DNA from: Brachybacterium equifaecis
GTDB taxonomy: Bacteria > Actinomycetota > Actinomycetes > Actinomycetales > Dermabacteraceae
Assembly (NCBI RefSeq): GCF_023509525.1
Contig: NZ_JAKNCJ010000006.1
Coordinates: 1-64,000 of the forward strand
Direction of reading: 5' to 3'
DNA: 64,000 bases
Position numbers and translations under genes: made by a program. Below, one piece after another: positions 52,400 through 61,007 of the stretch. The notes below the pieces were generated by a model. It worked only from the letters and a program-made list of their open reading frames with translations. It was not told where the DNA came from and searched no databases. Position 1 is the first letter of the stretch. Every line of letters begins with the position of its first letter.

Positions 52400-53304
52400 C
52401 GGGCATCCTCCTCGGTCAGGTACTCCCCGGGCACGGGGTCGCGGAAAGGATCGTCGTCATCGGGCGCGAAAGCCTGCTCGACCTCGTCCAGGAGGTCGCC
52501 CTCCGTCGGATCGAAGAGGGCCTCGTCCTCGACATCGGCGGGAGCCTGCTCCCAGGCGTGGGATCCGGGCTCGAGGGCGTCGCCGTCCTCGAGGTTCCCG
52601 GAGATGACCGATCCGGGGGCGACCGAGGCGTACGTGCCGGCCTGCTCGTCGCGCACCACATGGCCGCCCGACAGCTCGACGACCCGCTTGCGCATGCGGT
52701 CGACCGCGGTGCGGTCATGGGTCGCCATCACCACGGTGGTGCCGCGCTCGTTGATCTGCTCGAGCAGATCGAGGATGCCCTGGGCGGTGGCCGGATCGAG
52801 GTTTCCCGTGGGCTCGTCGGCCAGGAGGATCGAAGGGCGGTTGACGTAGGCGCGGGCGATGGCCACGCGCTGCTGCTCGCCGCCGGAGAGCTCGTGGGGA
52901 AGCCTGCGGCCCTTGTCCTCCAGGCCCACCATCTCGAGCATCTCGGGCACGAGCTTGCGCACGACCCGGCGGGGCGTGCCGATCACGGCGAGGGCGAACT
53001 CGATGTTCTGGTAGGCCGTCTTCGAGGGGAGCAGGCGGAAGTCCTGGAACACCATCCCGATGTCGCGGCGCAGCGTCGGGATCCGCCAGGACTGGATCCG
53101 GGAGAGATCCTTGCCCGCGACGTACACGGTGCCGGTGGTGGGCACGGTCTCCTTGAGCACCAGGCGCATCAGTGTCGATTTGCCGGAGCCCGAGGCGCCG
53201 ACGAGGAACACGAACTCGCCGCGCGCGAACTCGAGGTCGAGGTTCGCCAGCGCAGGGCTCTGCCCACGGAGGTACGTCTTGGTGACGTTGTCGAAGCGGA
53301 TCAC
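52396..53304 (-). CDS. ftsE: cell division ATPase FtsE with acidic C-terminal extension
   Basis: 302 residues, GTG start. ABC motifs: Walker A GASGSGKSTL, signature LSGGEQQRVAIARAY, Walker B ILLADEPTGNLD. A tail of about 75 residues after the normal FtsE end (about residue 228) is strongly acidic (AFAPDDDDPF, EADVEDEAL-like). It drives FtsX to activate the adjacent M23 peptidase. Confidence 0.95.
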   Translation of the reverse strand: MIRFDNVTKTYLRGQSPALANLDLEFARGEFVFLVGASGSGKSTLMRLVLKETVPTTGTVYVAGKDLSRIQSWRIPTLRRDIGMVFQDFRLLPSKTAYQNIEFALAVIGTPRRVVRKLVPEMLEMVGLEDKGRRLPHELSGGEQQRVAIARAYVNRPSILLADEPTGNLDPATAQGILDLLEQINERGTTVVMATHDRTAVDRMRKRVVELSGGHVVRDEQAGTYASVAPGSVISGNLEDGDALEPGSHAWEQAPADVEDEALFDPTEGDLLDEVEQAFAPDDDDPFRDPVPGEYLTEEDAR

Positions 53305-53443
53305 GTGTGCCTGCCGGTCGGAGTGGGGGGTCCATCCCAGGGTAGATGCGCGCTGCGGAGCGCAGCCATGGCCGCGCACACGTTCCTGGTCAAGCCTTGG
53401 TCAAGATGTCCCAGCGCCGCCGGAGCGTCCGGCGGCCGCGGGA

Positions 53444-54565
53444 TCAGGCTCCTGCGGCTTCGCGCTCCTGGCCCACGCGCCAGCGGATCCCGGCCTCGAT
53501 GAAGTCGTCGATCGCGCCGTCGAACACCGCCTGGGTGTTGCCCTCCTGGTGCTCGGTGCGCAGATCCTTCACCATCTGGTACGGGTTCAGCACGTAGGAG
53601 CGCATCTGGTCGCCCCAGCTGGCCTTCACATCGCCCGCGAGCTCCTTGCGCTCGGCGGCCTCCTCGGCCTTCTTGATCAGCAGCAGGCGGGACTGCATGA
53701 CGCGCAGGGCCGCGGCGCGGTTCTGGATCTGGGACTTCTCGTCCTGCATGGAGACGACGGTGCCGGTGGGGATGTGTGTCATGCGCACGGCGGAGTCGGT
53801 CGTGTTCACGCTCTGCCCGCCGGGGCCGGAGGAGCGGAACACGTCGATCTTGAGCTCGTTCTCGGGGATCTCGATCGAGTCGGTGCTCTCGATCAGCGGG
53901 ATCACCTCGACGGCGGCGAAGGAGGTCTGGCGGCGGCCCTGGTTGTCGAAGGGGCTGATGCGCACCAGGCGGTGCGTGCCGCCCTCGACGGAGAGGTTGC
54001 CGTAGGCGTAGGGGGCGGAGACCTCGAAGGTCACCGACTTCAGGCCCGCCTCCTCCGCGTAGGAGGTGTCCATGACCTTGGTGGCGTAGCCGTGGCGCTC
54101 GGCCCAGCGCAGGTACATGCGCAGCAGCATCTCGGCGAAGTCCGCGGCGTCGACGCCGCCGGCGCCCGCGCGGATGGTCACGACGGCGTTGCGCTCGTCG
54201 TACTCGCCCGAGAGCAGCGTGCGCACCTCGAGCTCGTCGAGCGCCTTGCGGATCGAGGCGAACTCGCGCTCGGCGTCCTCGTAGGCCGAGGAGTCGTCCT
54301 CCTCCGCGGCGAGCTCGAGCATGATCTCGAGGTCGTCGATGCGGGAGGTGAGGTCGTCCACGCGGCGCAGCTCGGTCTGGGCGTGCGAGAGGGCGCTGGT
54401 GACCTTCTGCGCCTCGTCGACGTCGTCCCAGAGATCGGGAGCGGAGGCCTGCTTCTCGAGCTCCTCGATCTTCGCGCGCAGCGCGTCGAGGTCCGTCACC
54501 TTCGCGATCGAGCCGAGGGTCGCGCGGAGCTGAGGGATCTCTTCGGAGAAGTCGATGGTAGCCAC
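53444..54565 (-). CDS. prfB: peptide chain release factor 2
   Basis: 373 residues. GGQ is in [21 protein letters not shown] ([11 protein letters not shown]) is the UGA-recognising tripeptide. The gene is one open frame with no internal UGA, so the E. coli-type autoregulatory frameshift is absent, as in many actinobacteria. The N-terminal DLWDDV segment fits RF2. Confidence 0.96.
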   Translation of the reverse strand: MATIDFSEEIPQLRATLGSIAKVTDLDALRAKIEELEKQASAPDLWDDVDEAQKVTSALSHAQTELRRVDDLTSRIDDLEIMLELAAEEDDSSAYEDAEREFASIRKALDELEVRTLLSGEYDERNAVVTIRAGAGGVDAADFAEMLLRMYLRWAERHGYATKVMDTSYAEEAGLKSVTFEVSAPYAYGNLSVEGGTHRLVRISPFDNQGRRQTSFAAVEVIPLIESTDSIEIPENELKIDVFRSSGPGGQSVNTTDSAVRMTHIPTGTVVSMQDEKSQIQNRAAALRVMQSRLLLIKKAEEAAERKELAGDVKASWGDQMRSYVLNPYQMVKDLRTEHQEGNTQAVFDGAIDDFIEAGIRWRVGQEREAAGA

Positions 54566-54586
54566 GGGAGGGGAGTCTACGGGAGG

Positions 54587-54606
54587 GCCCTGCGCGAGCG
54601 CAGGGC
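54587..54606. terminator. hairpin between glycerate kinase and prfB
   Basis: GCCCTGCGC (54587-54595) pairs with GCGCAGGGC (54598-54606) in a tight hairpin, after the glycerate kinase stop and before prfB. Confidence 0.6.
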
Positions 54607-54688
54607 GGTGGGGACGGATCGCCTCCTGATGGCGACGCGCCTCACCTCCCCCCCCGCGTCCCTGCCGCGCACAGCGACTCCCGCTCCA

Positions 54689-55927
54689 TCACCGCGCCGC
54701 GCTCAGGCGCTCCCCGATCTCGCGGCCGACGCGCTCGAGCAGCTCCTCCGCCTGAGCGATGGCCGCGGCGGTGCGCTCGTCATCCTCGGCCGACGGTTCA
54801 GCGGCGGCGCGGGAGAGGAGGTCGAAGGCCTCGTCGATGCCGGCGCCGGCGATCTGGCGCCCATCCAGGTCGATGGCGCCTGCGACAGCGATCACCCGGC
54901 ACCCGGCGGCGCGCCCCCGGCGCGCGGCCTCCGCAGGCCCCTTGCCCGCGAGGGTCTGCGCATCCAGCCGCCCCTCCCCTGTGATGAGGACATCTGCTGC
55001 GGCGATGCGCTCGTCGACGCGCAGGAGGTCGAAGACGGCGTCAGCGCCCGAGAGGAACCGAGCCCCGAGCGCGAGCAGCGCGAAGCCGGTTCCGCCGGCT
55101 GCGCCCGCGCCAGGGAGGTCCCGCAGCTGCAGCGCGTGGGGTCCCGACGAAGCCGCGTCTGCTCCGCGAGGCTCCTGCAGTCCGGAAGGGCGAGAGCCAG
55201 ATGCCGAGGCGTCGGCCTCGACGAGATCGGCGAGGCGCCGCAGCCGAGCGTCGGCCTGCTCGAGGTCCTTCGCAGCAAGGCCCTTCTGCGGCCCGAAGAC
55301 AGCGGCCGCGCCGTCCGGCCCGAGCAAGGGGCTCGTGACGTCGCAGGCGGCGATCAGCGCAAGGCCCGCGACCGCATCTCGTGCAGGACTCAGGTCGACG
55401 GCGCTCACGTGCTCGAGGCCGTCGGAGCCCTCGGGGATCGATGCGCCGTTCTCGTCCAGGAGCTGCGCACCGAGGGCGCGGAGCATCCCCGCTCCCCCGT
55501 CGGTCGAGGCGCTGCCGCCGAGCCCGATGACGAGGGTGCGGGCCCCGGCATCCCGTGCGTGCAGGATCGTCTCGCCGAGACCCCGCGTCTGCGCGATGCC
55601 GTGCGCGAGGCGGCCGCCGGGCAGTCGTCGCAGACCCGAGCTCTCCGCGAGCTCGAGCACTGCGGTTCCGTCCCGGAGGGCGAATCGTGCCGGGATCGGG
55701 TGGCCGGTGGGCCCGGTGACCGTGACTGTGCGCTCCGAGAAGCCGGAATCCGCAGCGAGCGCCGCATCGACGGTGCCGTCCCCGCCGTCGGCGATCGGCA
55801 GCAGCGTGATCCGGGCGAGCGGGGAGCCTGCGCTGATCCCGCGCGCGAGCGCGCGGGCGACAGCGGCGGCATTGAGGGAGCCTTTGAACTTGTCGGGGGC
55901 GATGAGGATGCGGGGCGCGCTGGTCAC
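54689..55927 (-). CDS. glycerate kinase (GK type I)
   Basis: 412 residues. LIAPDKFKGSLNAAAVA at the N-terminus, LPIADGGDGTVDAAL and VIGLGGSASTDGGAGM are hallmark motifs. It phosphorylates glycerate to 2- or 3-phosphoglycerate. It starts nine bases after the last Tad gene, in the same direction, so it may be co-transcribed; no functional link is obvious. Confidence 0.95.
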   Translation of the reverse strand: MTSAPRILIAPDKFKGSLNAAAVARALARGISAGSPLARITLLPIADGGDGTVDAALAADSGFSERTVTVTGPTGHPIPARFALRDGTAVLELAESSGLRRLPGGRLAHGIAQTRGLGETILHARDAGARTLVIGLGGSASTDGGAGMLRALGAQLLDENGASIPEGSDGLEHVSAVDLSPARDAVAGLALIAACDVTSPLLGPDGAAAVFGPQKGLAAKDLEQADARLRRLADLVEADASASGSRPSGLQEPRGADAASSGPHALQLRDLPGAGAAGGTGFALLALGARFLSGADAVFDLLRVDERIAAADVLITGEGRLDAQTLAGKGPAEAARRGRAAGCRVIAVAGAIDLDGRQIAGAGIDEAFDLLSRAAAEPSAEDDERTAAAIAQAEELLERVGREIGERLSAAR

Positions 55928-55936
55928 GTGGCGAGG

Positions 55937-56398
55937 CTAGCGAGAGCGGGCGCTGCCGGTCGCCGAGATGCCCACGCTGACCCAGCCGATGCGCGTCACC
56001 CAGCCGATCAGCGGCGGGTCGGTCTGCGCGGCGAGGACGACCCGCACAGTGCCGTCGGCCCCCACGTCCACCTGCTCGATGCGAACATCCCGCGTGCGCG
56101 CGCTGCCGACCGGATAGGCCGCGAGGTAGGCCTCGGCCGCGGCTCGCGCGTCGCGCTCGCTCACTCGCACCTCGCTGCCGCCGCTGCCGTAGAGCGACTG
56201 GGGGTCGTAGGCCTGGGACGCGACCAGGGCCGCGCCGTCGGCGGTGCTCTGCAGGCGATTGCGCTCGAGGTGGACGCCGGTGATCGCCGTGCCGACGGCG
56301 AGGACCATGAGGATCACGATGATGACGCCCACGGTCAGGATCGTCATGGTGCCGCTCTCGCCGCGCAGCCTCGCGTACGCGCGCCCCGGCACGGTCAT
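55937..56398 (-). CDS. TadG-like pilus/secretion minor protein
   Basis: 153 residues: one N-terminal hydrophobic segment (TILTVGVIIVILMVLAVGTA) followed by RLQSTADGAALVASQAYD, the TadE/TadG-like helical signature, then a beta domain. Overlaps the previous gene by ATGA. Last of the Tad operon. Confidence 0.85.
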   Translation of the reverse strand: MTVPGRAYARLRGESGTMTILTVGVIIVILMVLAVGTAITGVHLERNRLQSTADGAALVASQAYDPQSLYGSGGSEVRVSERDARAAAEAYLAAYPVGSARTRDVRIEQVDVGADGTVRVVLAAQTDPPLIGWVTRIGWVSVGISATGSARSR

Positions 56399-56856
56399 CG
56401 CGCGCCGCCGGAGGCGCGGAACTGATCGACCTCGACCAGATGGCTGGAGCGCACTCGGAAGGGGCCGCCCTCCCCGAGCAGCGGTCCGAGCCCAGGGATC
56501 GGCACCGAGATCGAGACCGAGACGGTCACCTGCCCTCCAGGGGTCGCACAGGGCGACGCGCTGCAGAGGACCTCGAGGCTCTGGTCCGGATCGAGGCCGT
56601 AGTCCTCGAGCAGCTGCGACTGCAGGCGCTGGACGCGCGCATCGGCCTGGACCGGGTCGCTCTGCGTGGCGTGGATGCGCGCGGCGTCTCTCGCCAGGAC
56701 GTCGGCGGCGAAGACCGCGCTCTGCACCGACCCCAGAGTGATGACGAGGTACAGGCACGGGATGAGGAGGACCACCGCCAGCACCACGAACTCGATGAGC
56801 GCGCTGCCGCGCTCCTGAGCCGCCGCACCGCGGACGGTCGCCTGCAGGCGCTTCAC
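56395..56856 (-). CDS. TadE-like pseudopilin
   Basis: 153 residues: GSALIEFVVLAVVLLIPCLYL (the TadE-type E-F start of the pilin-like helix) and AADVLARDAARIHATQSD, then a disulfide pair VLCSASPCATPG and a beta C-terminus. Overlaps its upstream gene by four bases. Confidence 0.85.
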   Translation of the reverse strand: MKRLQATVRGAAAQERGSALIEFVVLAVVLLIPCLYLVITLGSVQSAVFAADVLARDAARIHATQSDPVQADARVQRLQSQLLEDYGLDPDQSLEVLCSASPCATPGGQVTVSVSISVPIPGLGPLLGEGGPFRVRSSHLVEVDQFRASGGAR

Positions 56857-57290
56857 GACCTCTCCTCCGCCCCGGCGCCTGTCCAGACGCTCTCATCAGT
56901 CGCATGCCCGTCGACGGTGAAGGTGCCGGCCGGGCCGAGCAGGCCCACCAGCGGGAAGGTCGCCGTGATCTCGACGCGGATCTCCCCGTCCCCGCTCTCC
57001 TCCGCGGTGGCGCTGGCGGCGTAGCGGGAGCCGAGCTGCTGGTGGATCAGCCGCTCCGCATGCTCGCGCCCGTCCTCGACCGAATTGCCCTCGAGCGAGG
57101 CGACGAGAGCGCCCTGCACGGCAGCATCGGTGAGCACGTTGCGCGTGTGCATGATCAGGGCCGTCTGGATGACGGCGAGGGCGATCACCACGATCAGGAA
57201 GCCCACCAGCGGGAACTCCACCACCGCGGATCCCGAATCGCTGCGCAGGCGCTCGCGGAGCGGGGAGCGCCCGGGGAGTCGTGCGCTCAG
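56853..57290 (-). CDS. TadE-family pseudopilin, start codon unclear
   Basis: About 145 residues: SGSAVVEFPLVGFLIVVIAL (TadE-like hydrophobic helix with the E-F pair), RNVLTDAAVQGALVASLEG, and a beta C-terminus. No ATG, GTG or TTG fits: all in-frame ones lie far upstream inside the pilin gene or just after the E-F pair. A CTG overlapping the previous stop as CTGA (57287-57290) mirrors the operon's ATGA pattern and is the best guess. Confidence 0.75.
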   Translation of the reverse strand: MSARLPGRSPLRERLRSDSGSAVVEFPLVGFLIVVIALAVIQTALIMHTRNVLTDAAVQGALVASLEGNSVEDGREHAERLIHQQLGSRYAASATAEESGDGEIRVEITATFPLVGLLGPAGTFTVDGHATDESVWTGAGAEERS

Positions 57291-57568
57291 GGCTGTCCGT
57301 CGCTGAAGGGCGCCAGGGCGCTCTCGAAGATGGCGACGAGCTGGTCGCTCGCGACCGCCCAGATCGCCACGACCAGCGCGGCTGTCATCAGCGTGATCAG
57401 CACCCACCCCGGCACGTCGCCCCGATCCTGGGCGACCGCCCGGGCGAACGGCGATCGCGCCGAGGCCCGTCGGTGCCGGGGTCCGATCTGCCCGGCAGCC
57501 CCTCGGTGGAGCATCGGGCGGTGACTGCGGGCTGTGGGGTGCAGCCGGGATTCGCGGTGAACGGTCAT
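57287..57568 (-). CDS. Flp-like small pilin
   Basis: 93 residues: a basic N-terminus, then QDRGDVPGWVLITLMTAALV and a transmembrane helix with a short C-terminal tail. Size, position between TadC and the TadE-like genes and the hydrophobic helix fit the Flp-type pilin. Shine-Dalgarno GGAGAGA precedes the ATG. A processing site (G/..E) is not evident. Confidence 0.7.
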   Translation of the reverse strand: MTVHRESRLHPTARSHRPMLHRGAAGQIGPRHRRASARSPFARAVAQDRGDVPGWVLITLMTAALVVAIWAVASDQLVAIFESALAPFSDGQP

Positions 57569-57639
57569 GTCTCTCTCCTGAGATCGTGCGGGTGGAAGCT
57601 GCGGATGGGGAACGGGGAGGGCTCGGGGGCATCGGCGTC

Positions 57640-58581
57640 TCACATCGCGATGTCCAGGACGGCGAGCCCGGGGAAGATCGCGAAGACGATCACCAGGGGA
57701 AGCACGAAGAACACGACGGGGACCATCATCGCGATCTCGCGTCGCCCTGCGATCTCGAGCAGGTCGCGCTTGGAGGCCTCGCGCGCATCCTGGGCCTGCG
57801 CGCGCAGGACGTCGGCGAGCGGCGTGCCGCGCTCGATGGCGACTGCTACTCCTTCGCCGAAGCGGCCGAGCGCGGCGAGCGGCGTGCGGTCGCCGAGCGC
57901 GAGGAGCGCCTGGGACACCGTGGAGCCGGCCCGGATCTCTGCGACGGTGGCCGCGAACTCGTCGGGCAGGGCTCCCGTGCTGCTGCGTGCGACGCGCTCC
58001 ATCGCGGCCACGGGGCTCTCCCCGGCGGCCACGGCCAGCGCGAGGAGGTCTGCGACCGTCGGGAACTCCCGGGCCATGCGGACTGACCGCCGCCGGATCG
58101 AGGATTGGAGGAGATAGTCGCGCCCGATGATGCCGATCACCGCGCCGAGGACGATGATCAGCAGGCCCAGGAGCGGACTCGCCCCCCGCAGTGCGACGAC
58201 GCCGACGGCGAGGACCGCCCCGAGGACCGCCCCGGCGATGCCGCACAGGACCTGTTCCACTCGGAAGGTCTCCGCGCCCGACGCGCTGCCGGAGAGCCGC
58301 AGGCGCCTCTCGAGCTGCTCGGCATCTCCTGTGAGCCGCTCCAGCAGTCCGAGGAGATGCCGGGCGATCGGACCGATGAGGAGCAGGAGCACGGTGCGCC
58401 GTCCGGGGGCGCTGCGGGGGCGCAGAAGGCTGCTGCCGCGATCGCGCCGCAGATACGGACTGATGCGCGCCTCGAGATCGCGCGGCCTGGTCCAGGGGCT
58501 GCCGAGCAGGATCAGCACCAGCCCGATGCCGAGGGAGAGTCCCAGGCAGGCTCCGACGAGCACCGGGTCCGCGCCGCTCAT
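57640..58581 (-). CDS. TadC-like type II secretion F-family protein
   Basis: 313 residues with about four transmembrane segments; MAREFPTVADLLALAVAAGES and FVLPLVIVFAIFPGL are T2SSF-domain features. Inner-membrane platform with TadB. The ATG overlaps the tadB stop by four bases. Confidence 0.9.
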   Translation of the reverse strand: MSGADPVLVGACLGLSLGIGLVLILLGSPWTRPRDLEARISPYLRRDRGSSLLRPRSAPGRRTVLLLLIGPIARHLLGLLERLTGDAEQLERRLRLSGSASGAETFRVEQVLCGIAGAVLGAVLAVGVVALRGASPLLGLLIIVLGAVIGIIGRDYLLQSSIRRRSVRMAREFPTVADLLALAVAAGESPVAAMERVARSSTGALPDEFAATVAEIRAGSTVSQALLALGDRTPLAALGRFGEGVAVAIERGTPLADVLRAQAQDAREASKRDLLEIAGRREIAMMVPVVFFVLPLVIVFAIFPGLAVLDIAM

Positions 58582-59453
58582 CGGAGCACCCGCTCGTCCT
58601 GAGGCAGGCGGGCGATCGCCAGCATGACCCGGTAGGCGATCACGGAGACGACCGCCGCCACGATGATCACGAGCAGTCCCGCGGGGGTGTCGTAGGCCTG
58701 GGCAGCCTGAGGCCTCGTGGACATGAGCGCGAGCACGATCCAGGGTGCGGCGAGCGCGAGACGGGAGGCGTTGACGGTCCAGGACTGCCGCGCTTCGAGC
58801 TCGGCTCGAGTGCGCGCGTCCTCGCGCAGGAACGCGGAGAGCGTGCGCAGCAGGACGCCCAGATCGGTGCCGCCGACGTCCCGGGTGATCCGCAGCGCCT
58901 CCACGATGCGGTCAGCCACCGGGTCGGCCAGTCGATCCTTCAGGCGATCGAGGCTGGAGGCGAAGCTCCCGCTGGCCTGGTAGTCCCGGGCGAACTCGGA
59001 GAACTGGGGACGCAGCTGCTCGGGCCCGTGCTCCCCCAGCTGGCCGAGCGCCTCCGGGAGGGACATGCCCGCGCGGATCGCCGAGGTCAGGTGGTCCACG
59101 ACCTCGGGCCATGCGTCGCGCAGGGCCGACCGGCGCGCCCTCGCCAGAGACCGGAGCACGAGCGGCGGCACCAGCGAGATGACCGCACCGATCGCTGCGG
59201 CGGGGATCAGTGCGCCGGAGATCGACCAGATGATGATGAGCATCCCGGCACCTGCCCCCAGGCTGATGGCCGGGACCGCCGCCGCGGGCAGCGTTCCGAG
59301 GCCGACGGCGACCAGGTCATCGCGCACCTGCTCGAGCCAGGCGCTCACCGGCCCGGTGCGCCGGACCCGAGGGGCGCTCCCCTCCCAGAACGAGAGCCAC
59401 ACCAGGAGCAGCCCGATCCCGGCGATCGTCCCCACGAAAGCGCCGTCGATCAT
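58578..59453 (-). CDS. TadB-like type II secretion F-family protein
   Basis: 291 residues: N- and C-terminal membrane segments flank WPEVVDHLTSAIRAGMSLPEAL and GTDLGVLLRTLSAFLREDARTR, the T2SSF domain. It overlaps the ATPase gene by ATGA. Confidence 0.9.
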   Translation of the reverse strand: MIDGAFVGTIAGIGLLLVWLSFWEGSAPRVRRTGPVSAWLEQVRDDLVAVGLGTLPAAAVPAISLGAGAGMLIIIWSISGALIPAAAIGAVISLVPPLVLRSLARARRSALRDAWPEVVDHLTSAIRAGMSLPEALGQLGEHGPEQLRPQFSEFARDYQASGSFASSLDRLKDRLADPVADRIVEALRITRDVGGTDLGVLLRTLSAFLREDARTRAELEARQSWTVNASRLALAAPWIVLALMSTRPQAAQAYDTPAGLLVIIVAAVVSVIAYRVMLAIARLPQDERVLR

Positions 59454-60703
59454 GTCGCCGCCTCGCGGTGGAGGCCCCCGCGGGAGGACGAGTGCGCGAG
59501 GAGCTTCGAGAGCTCGAAGCCCGCCCGCTCGAAGCGCTCGGGGTGGGGCGGGAAGCCCTCCCCTCGGACCAGCTGGCCGCCTCGGCGGTGGAAGAGCTCA
59601 GCGAGCTCGATGACGTCCTCCTCCACTCGGCCCGGGAGCGCGACGATCTCGCGGACCGCGCGCTGACCCGACGGGAGGATGTCGAGGTGGACGACGATGT
59701 CGATGCAGCTCGCGACCGTCGGCACCACGAACCGGCTGGAGACGTTCTCTCCGGCCAGCAGGGGAAGCGTGCAGAGCTTGGTGACGGCGTCGCGAGCGGA
59801 GTTCGCGTGGAGGCTGGCCATGCCGGGCAGGCCGCTGTTCAGGGCGATGAGCATGTCCAGGGATTCCGCTTCGCGCACCTCGCCCACGATGATCCTCCCG
59901 GGGCGCATGCGCAGCGTCTCCTTCACCAGGCGCCGCATCGAGATCTCGCCGATCCCCTCGAGGTTCGCCTGCCGGGTCTGCATGCCGACGACGTCGCGCA
60001 GGCGGAGGTCCAGCTCGAAGACCTCCTCGATGGTGACCACGCGCTCGCGAGGACCGATGGAGGCGGCGAGGCAGTTCAGCATCGTCGTCTTCCCGGCGCC
60101 GGTGGCGCCGCTGGCGATGACGTTGAGCCCGGAGGCGACCGCCGCGTCCAGGAAGGCCGCGGACTGCGGCGAGAGGGACCCCAACCCCACCAGGTCGCTG
60201 AGACTGTGCGCACGGGCGACGAACTTGCGGATATTGACCGACCAGTGGCGCTGGGCGACGGGAGGGATCACCACGTGCAGCCGGCTGCCGTCGGGCATCA
60301 GCGCATCCACGAACGGGGTGCTGAGATCCAGGCGCCGGCCGGAGGTGACGAGCATCCGCTCGACGATGCTGCGCACCTGGTCGGTGGAGAGCACGAGCGG
60401 GGTGAGCTCGCTGCGGCCGGATCGCGCGCAGAACACCTCTGACGGCCCGTTGATCCAGATCTCCTCGACCTCGGGGTCATCCAGGAGCTCCTGGAGCGGC
60501 CCGAAGCCCCCGATCGCCGCGCCGACCTCTGCGATCACGGTGCCCGGGTCGCGCAGCGGCGGGAGGGAGCCGGCCTCGGAGCGGTGCTCGTAGTCGGCGA
60601 CGACCTCGCGGAGCAGCGGCTCGAGCTGATCGGCGCGCGCGTCGAGGCCGCGCCGACGGATGAGCTCGCGGGCGTCGGCCTCGATGATCGCCGCAGCCTC
60701 CAT
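59450..60703 (-). CDS. CpaF/TadA-type pilus assembly ATPase
   Basis: 417 residues; GATGAGKTTMLNCLA Walker A (about 212-226), IEEVFELDL and MRPGRIIVGEVREAESLDML as Walker B region, and an Asp/His box LHANSARDAV. Powers pilin assembly. No CpaE/TadZ or prepilin peptidase is in the window. A strong AGGAGGGGG lies upstream; GTG at 60709 is an alternative start. Confidence 0.93.
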   Translation of the reverse strand: MEAAAIIEADARELIRRRGLDARADQLEPLLREVVADYEHRSEAGSLPPLRDPGTVIAEVGAAIGGFGPLQELLDDPEVEEIWINGPSEVFCARSGRSELTPLVLSTDQVRSIVERMLVTSGRRLDLSTPFVDALMPDGSRLHVVIPPVAQRHWSVNIRKFVARAHSLSDLVGLGSLSPQSAAFLDAAVASGLNVIASGATGAGKTTMLNCLAASIGPRERVVTIEEVFELDLRLRDVVGMQTRQANLEGIGEISMRRLVKETLRMRPGRIIVGEVREAESLDMLIALNSGLPGMASLHANSARDAVTKLCTLPLLAGENVSSRFVVPTVASCIDIVVHLDILPSGQRAVREIVALPGRVEEDVIELAELFHRRGGQLVRGEGFPPHPERFERAGFELSKLLAHSSSRGGLHREAAT

Positions 60704-60769
60704 GCGCACACCCCCTCCTGGCCGCCAGCACCGCGCCGGCTCCTTCCGATGCGAAGCGGCACCCCGGAT

Positions 60770-60785
60770 TGTGATGCGCATCGCA
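60770..60785. promoter_or_regulatory. candidate CRP/GlxR-type site upstream of the Tad operon
   Basis: TGTGATGCGCATCGCA matches TGTGA-N6-TCACA with one mismatch and is a near-perfect palindrome, 67 bases upstream of the CpaF-like ATG. CRP-family regulators in actinobacteria (GlxR, Crp) use this half-site. The 304-base gap to 61007 otherwise holds no gene. Confidence 0.5.
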
Positions 60786-61007
60786 GTTCGGCGTCAGAGT
60801 ACGGGATGATCCGCGCACATCGTCGCGATTGCGTCGAATTGTGGATAACTGCGCTCGCGATCCCTTCGCTCTTCCCTCTCTGCCCCCCCTTTGCATTCCC
60901 CTTCTGGTATCCGCAGCACGCACTCTCTCCAATCCCCGCAGGCGCCCCCGAGGCGCCCGTGGGATCATGTGCTGACCCCGTTCCCCCTCCCCCCTCCGGA
61001 GCAGACC

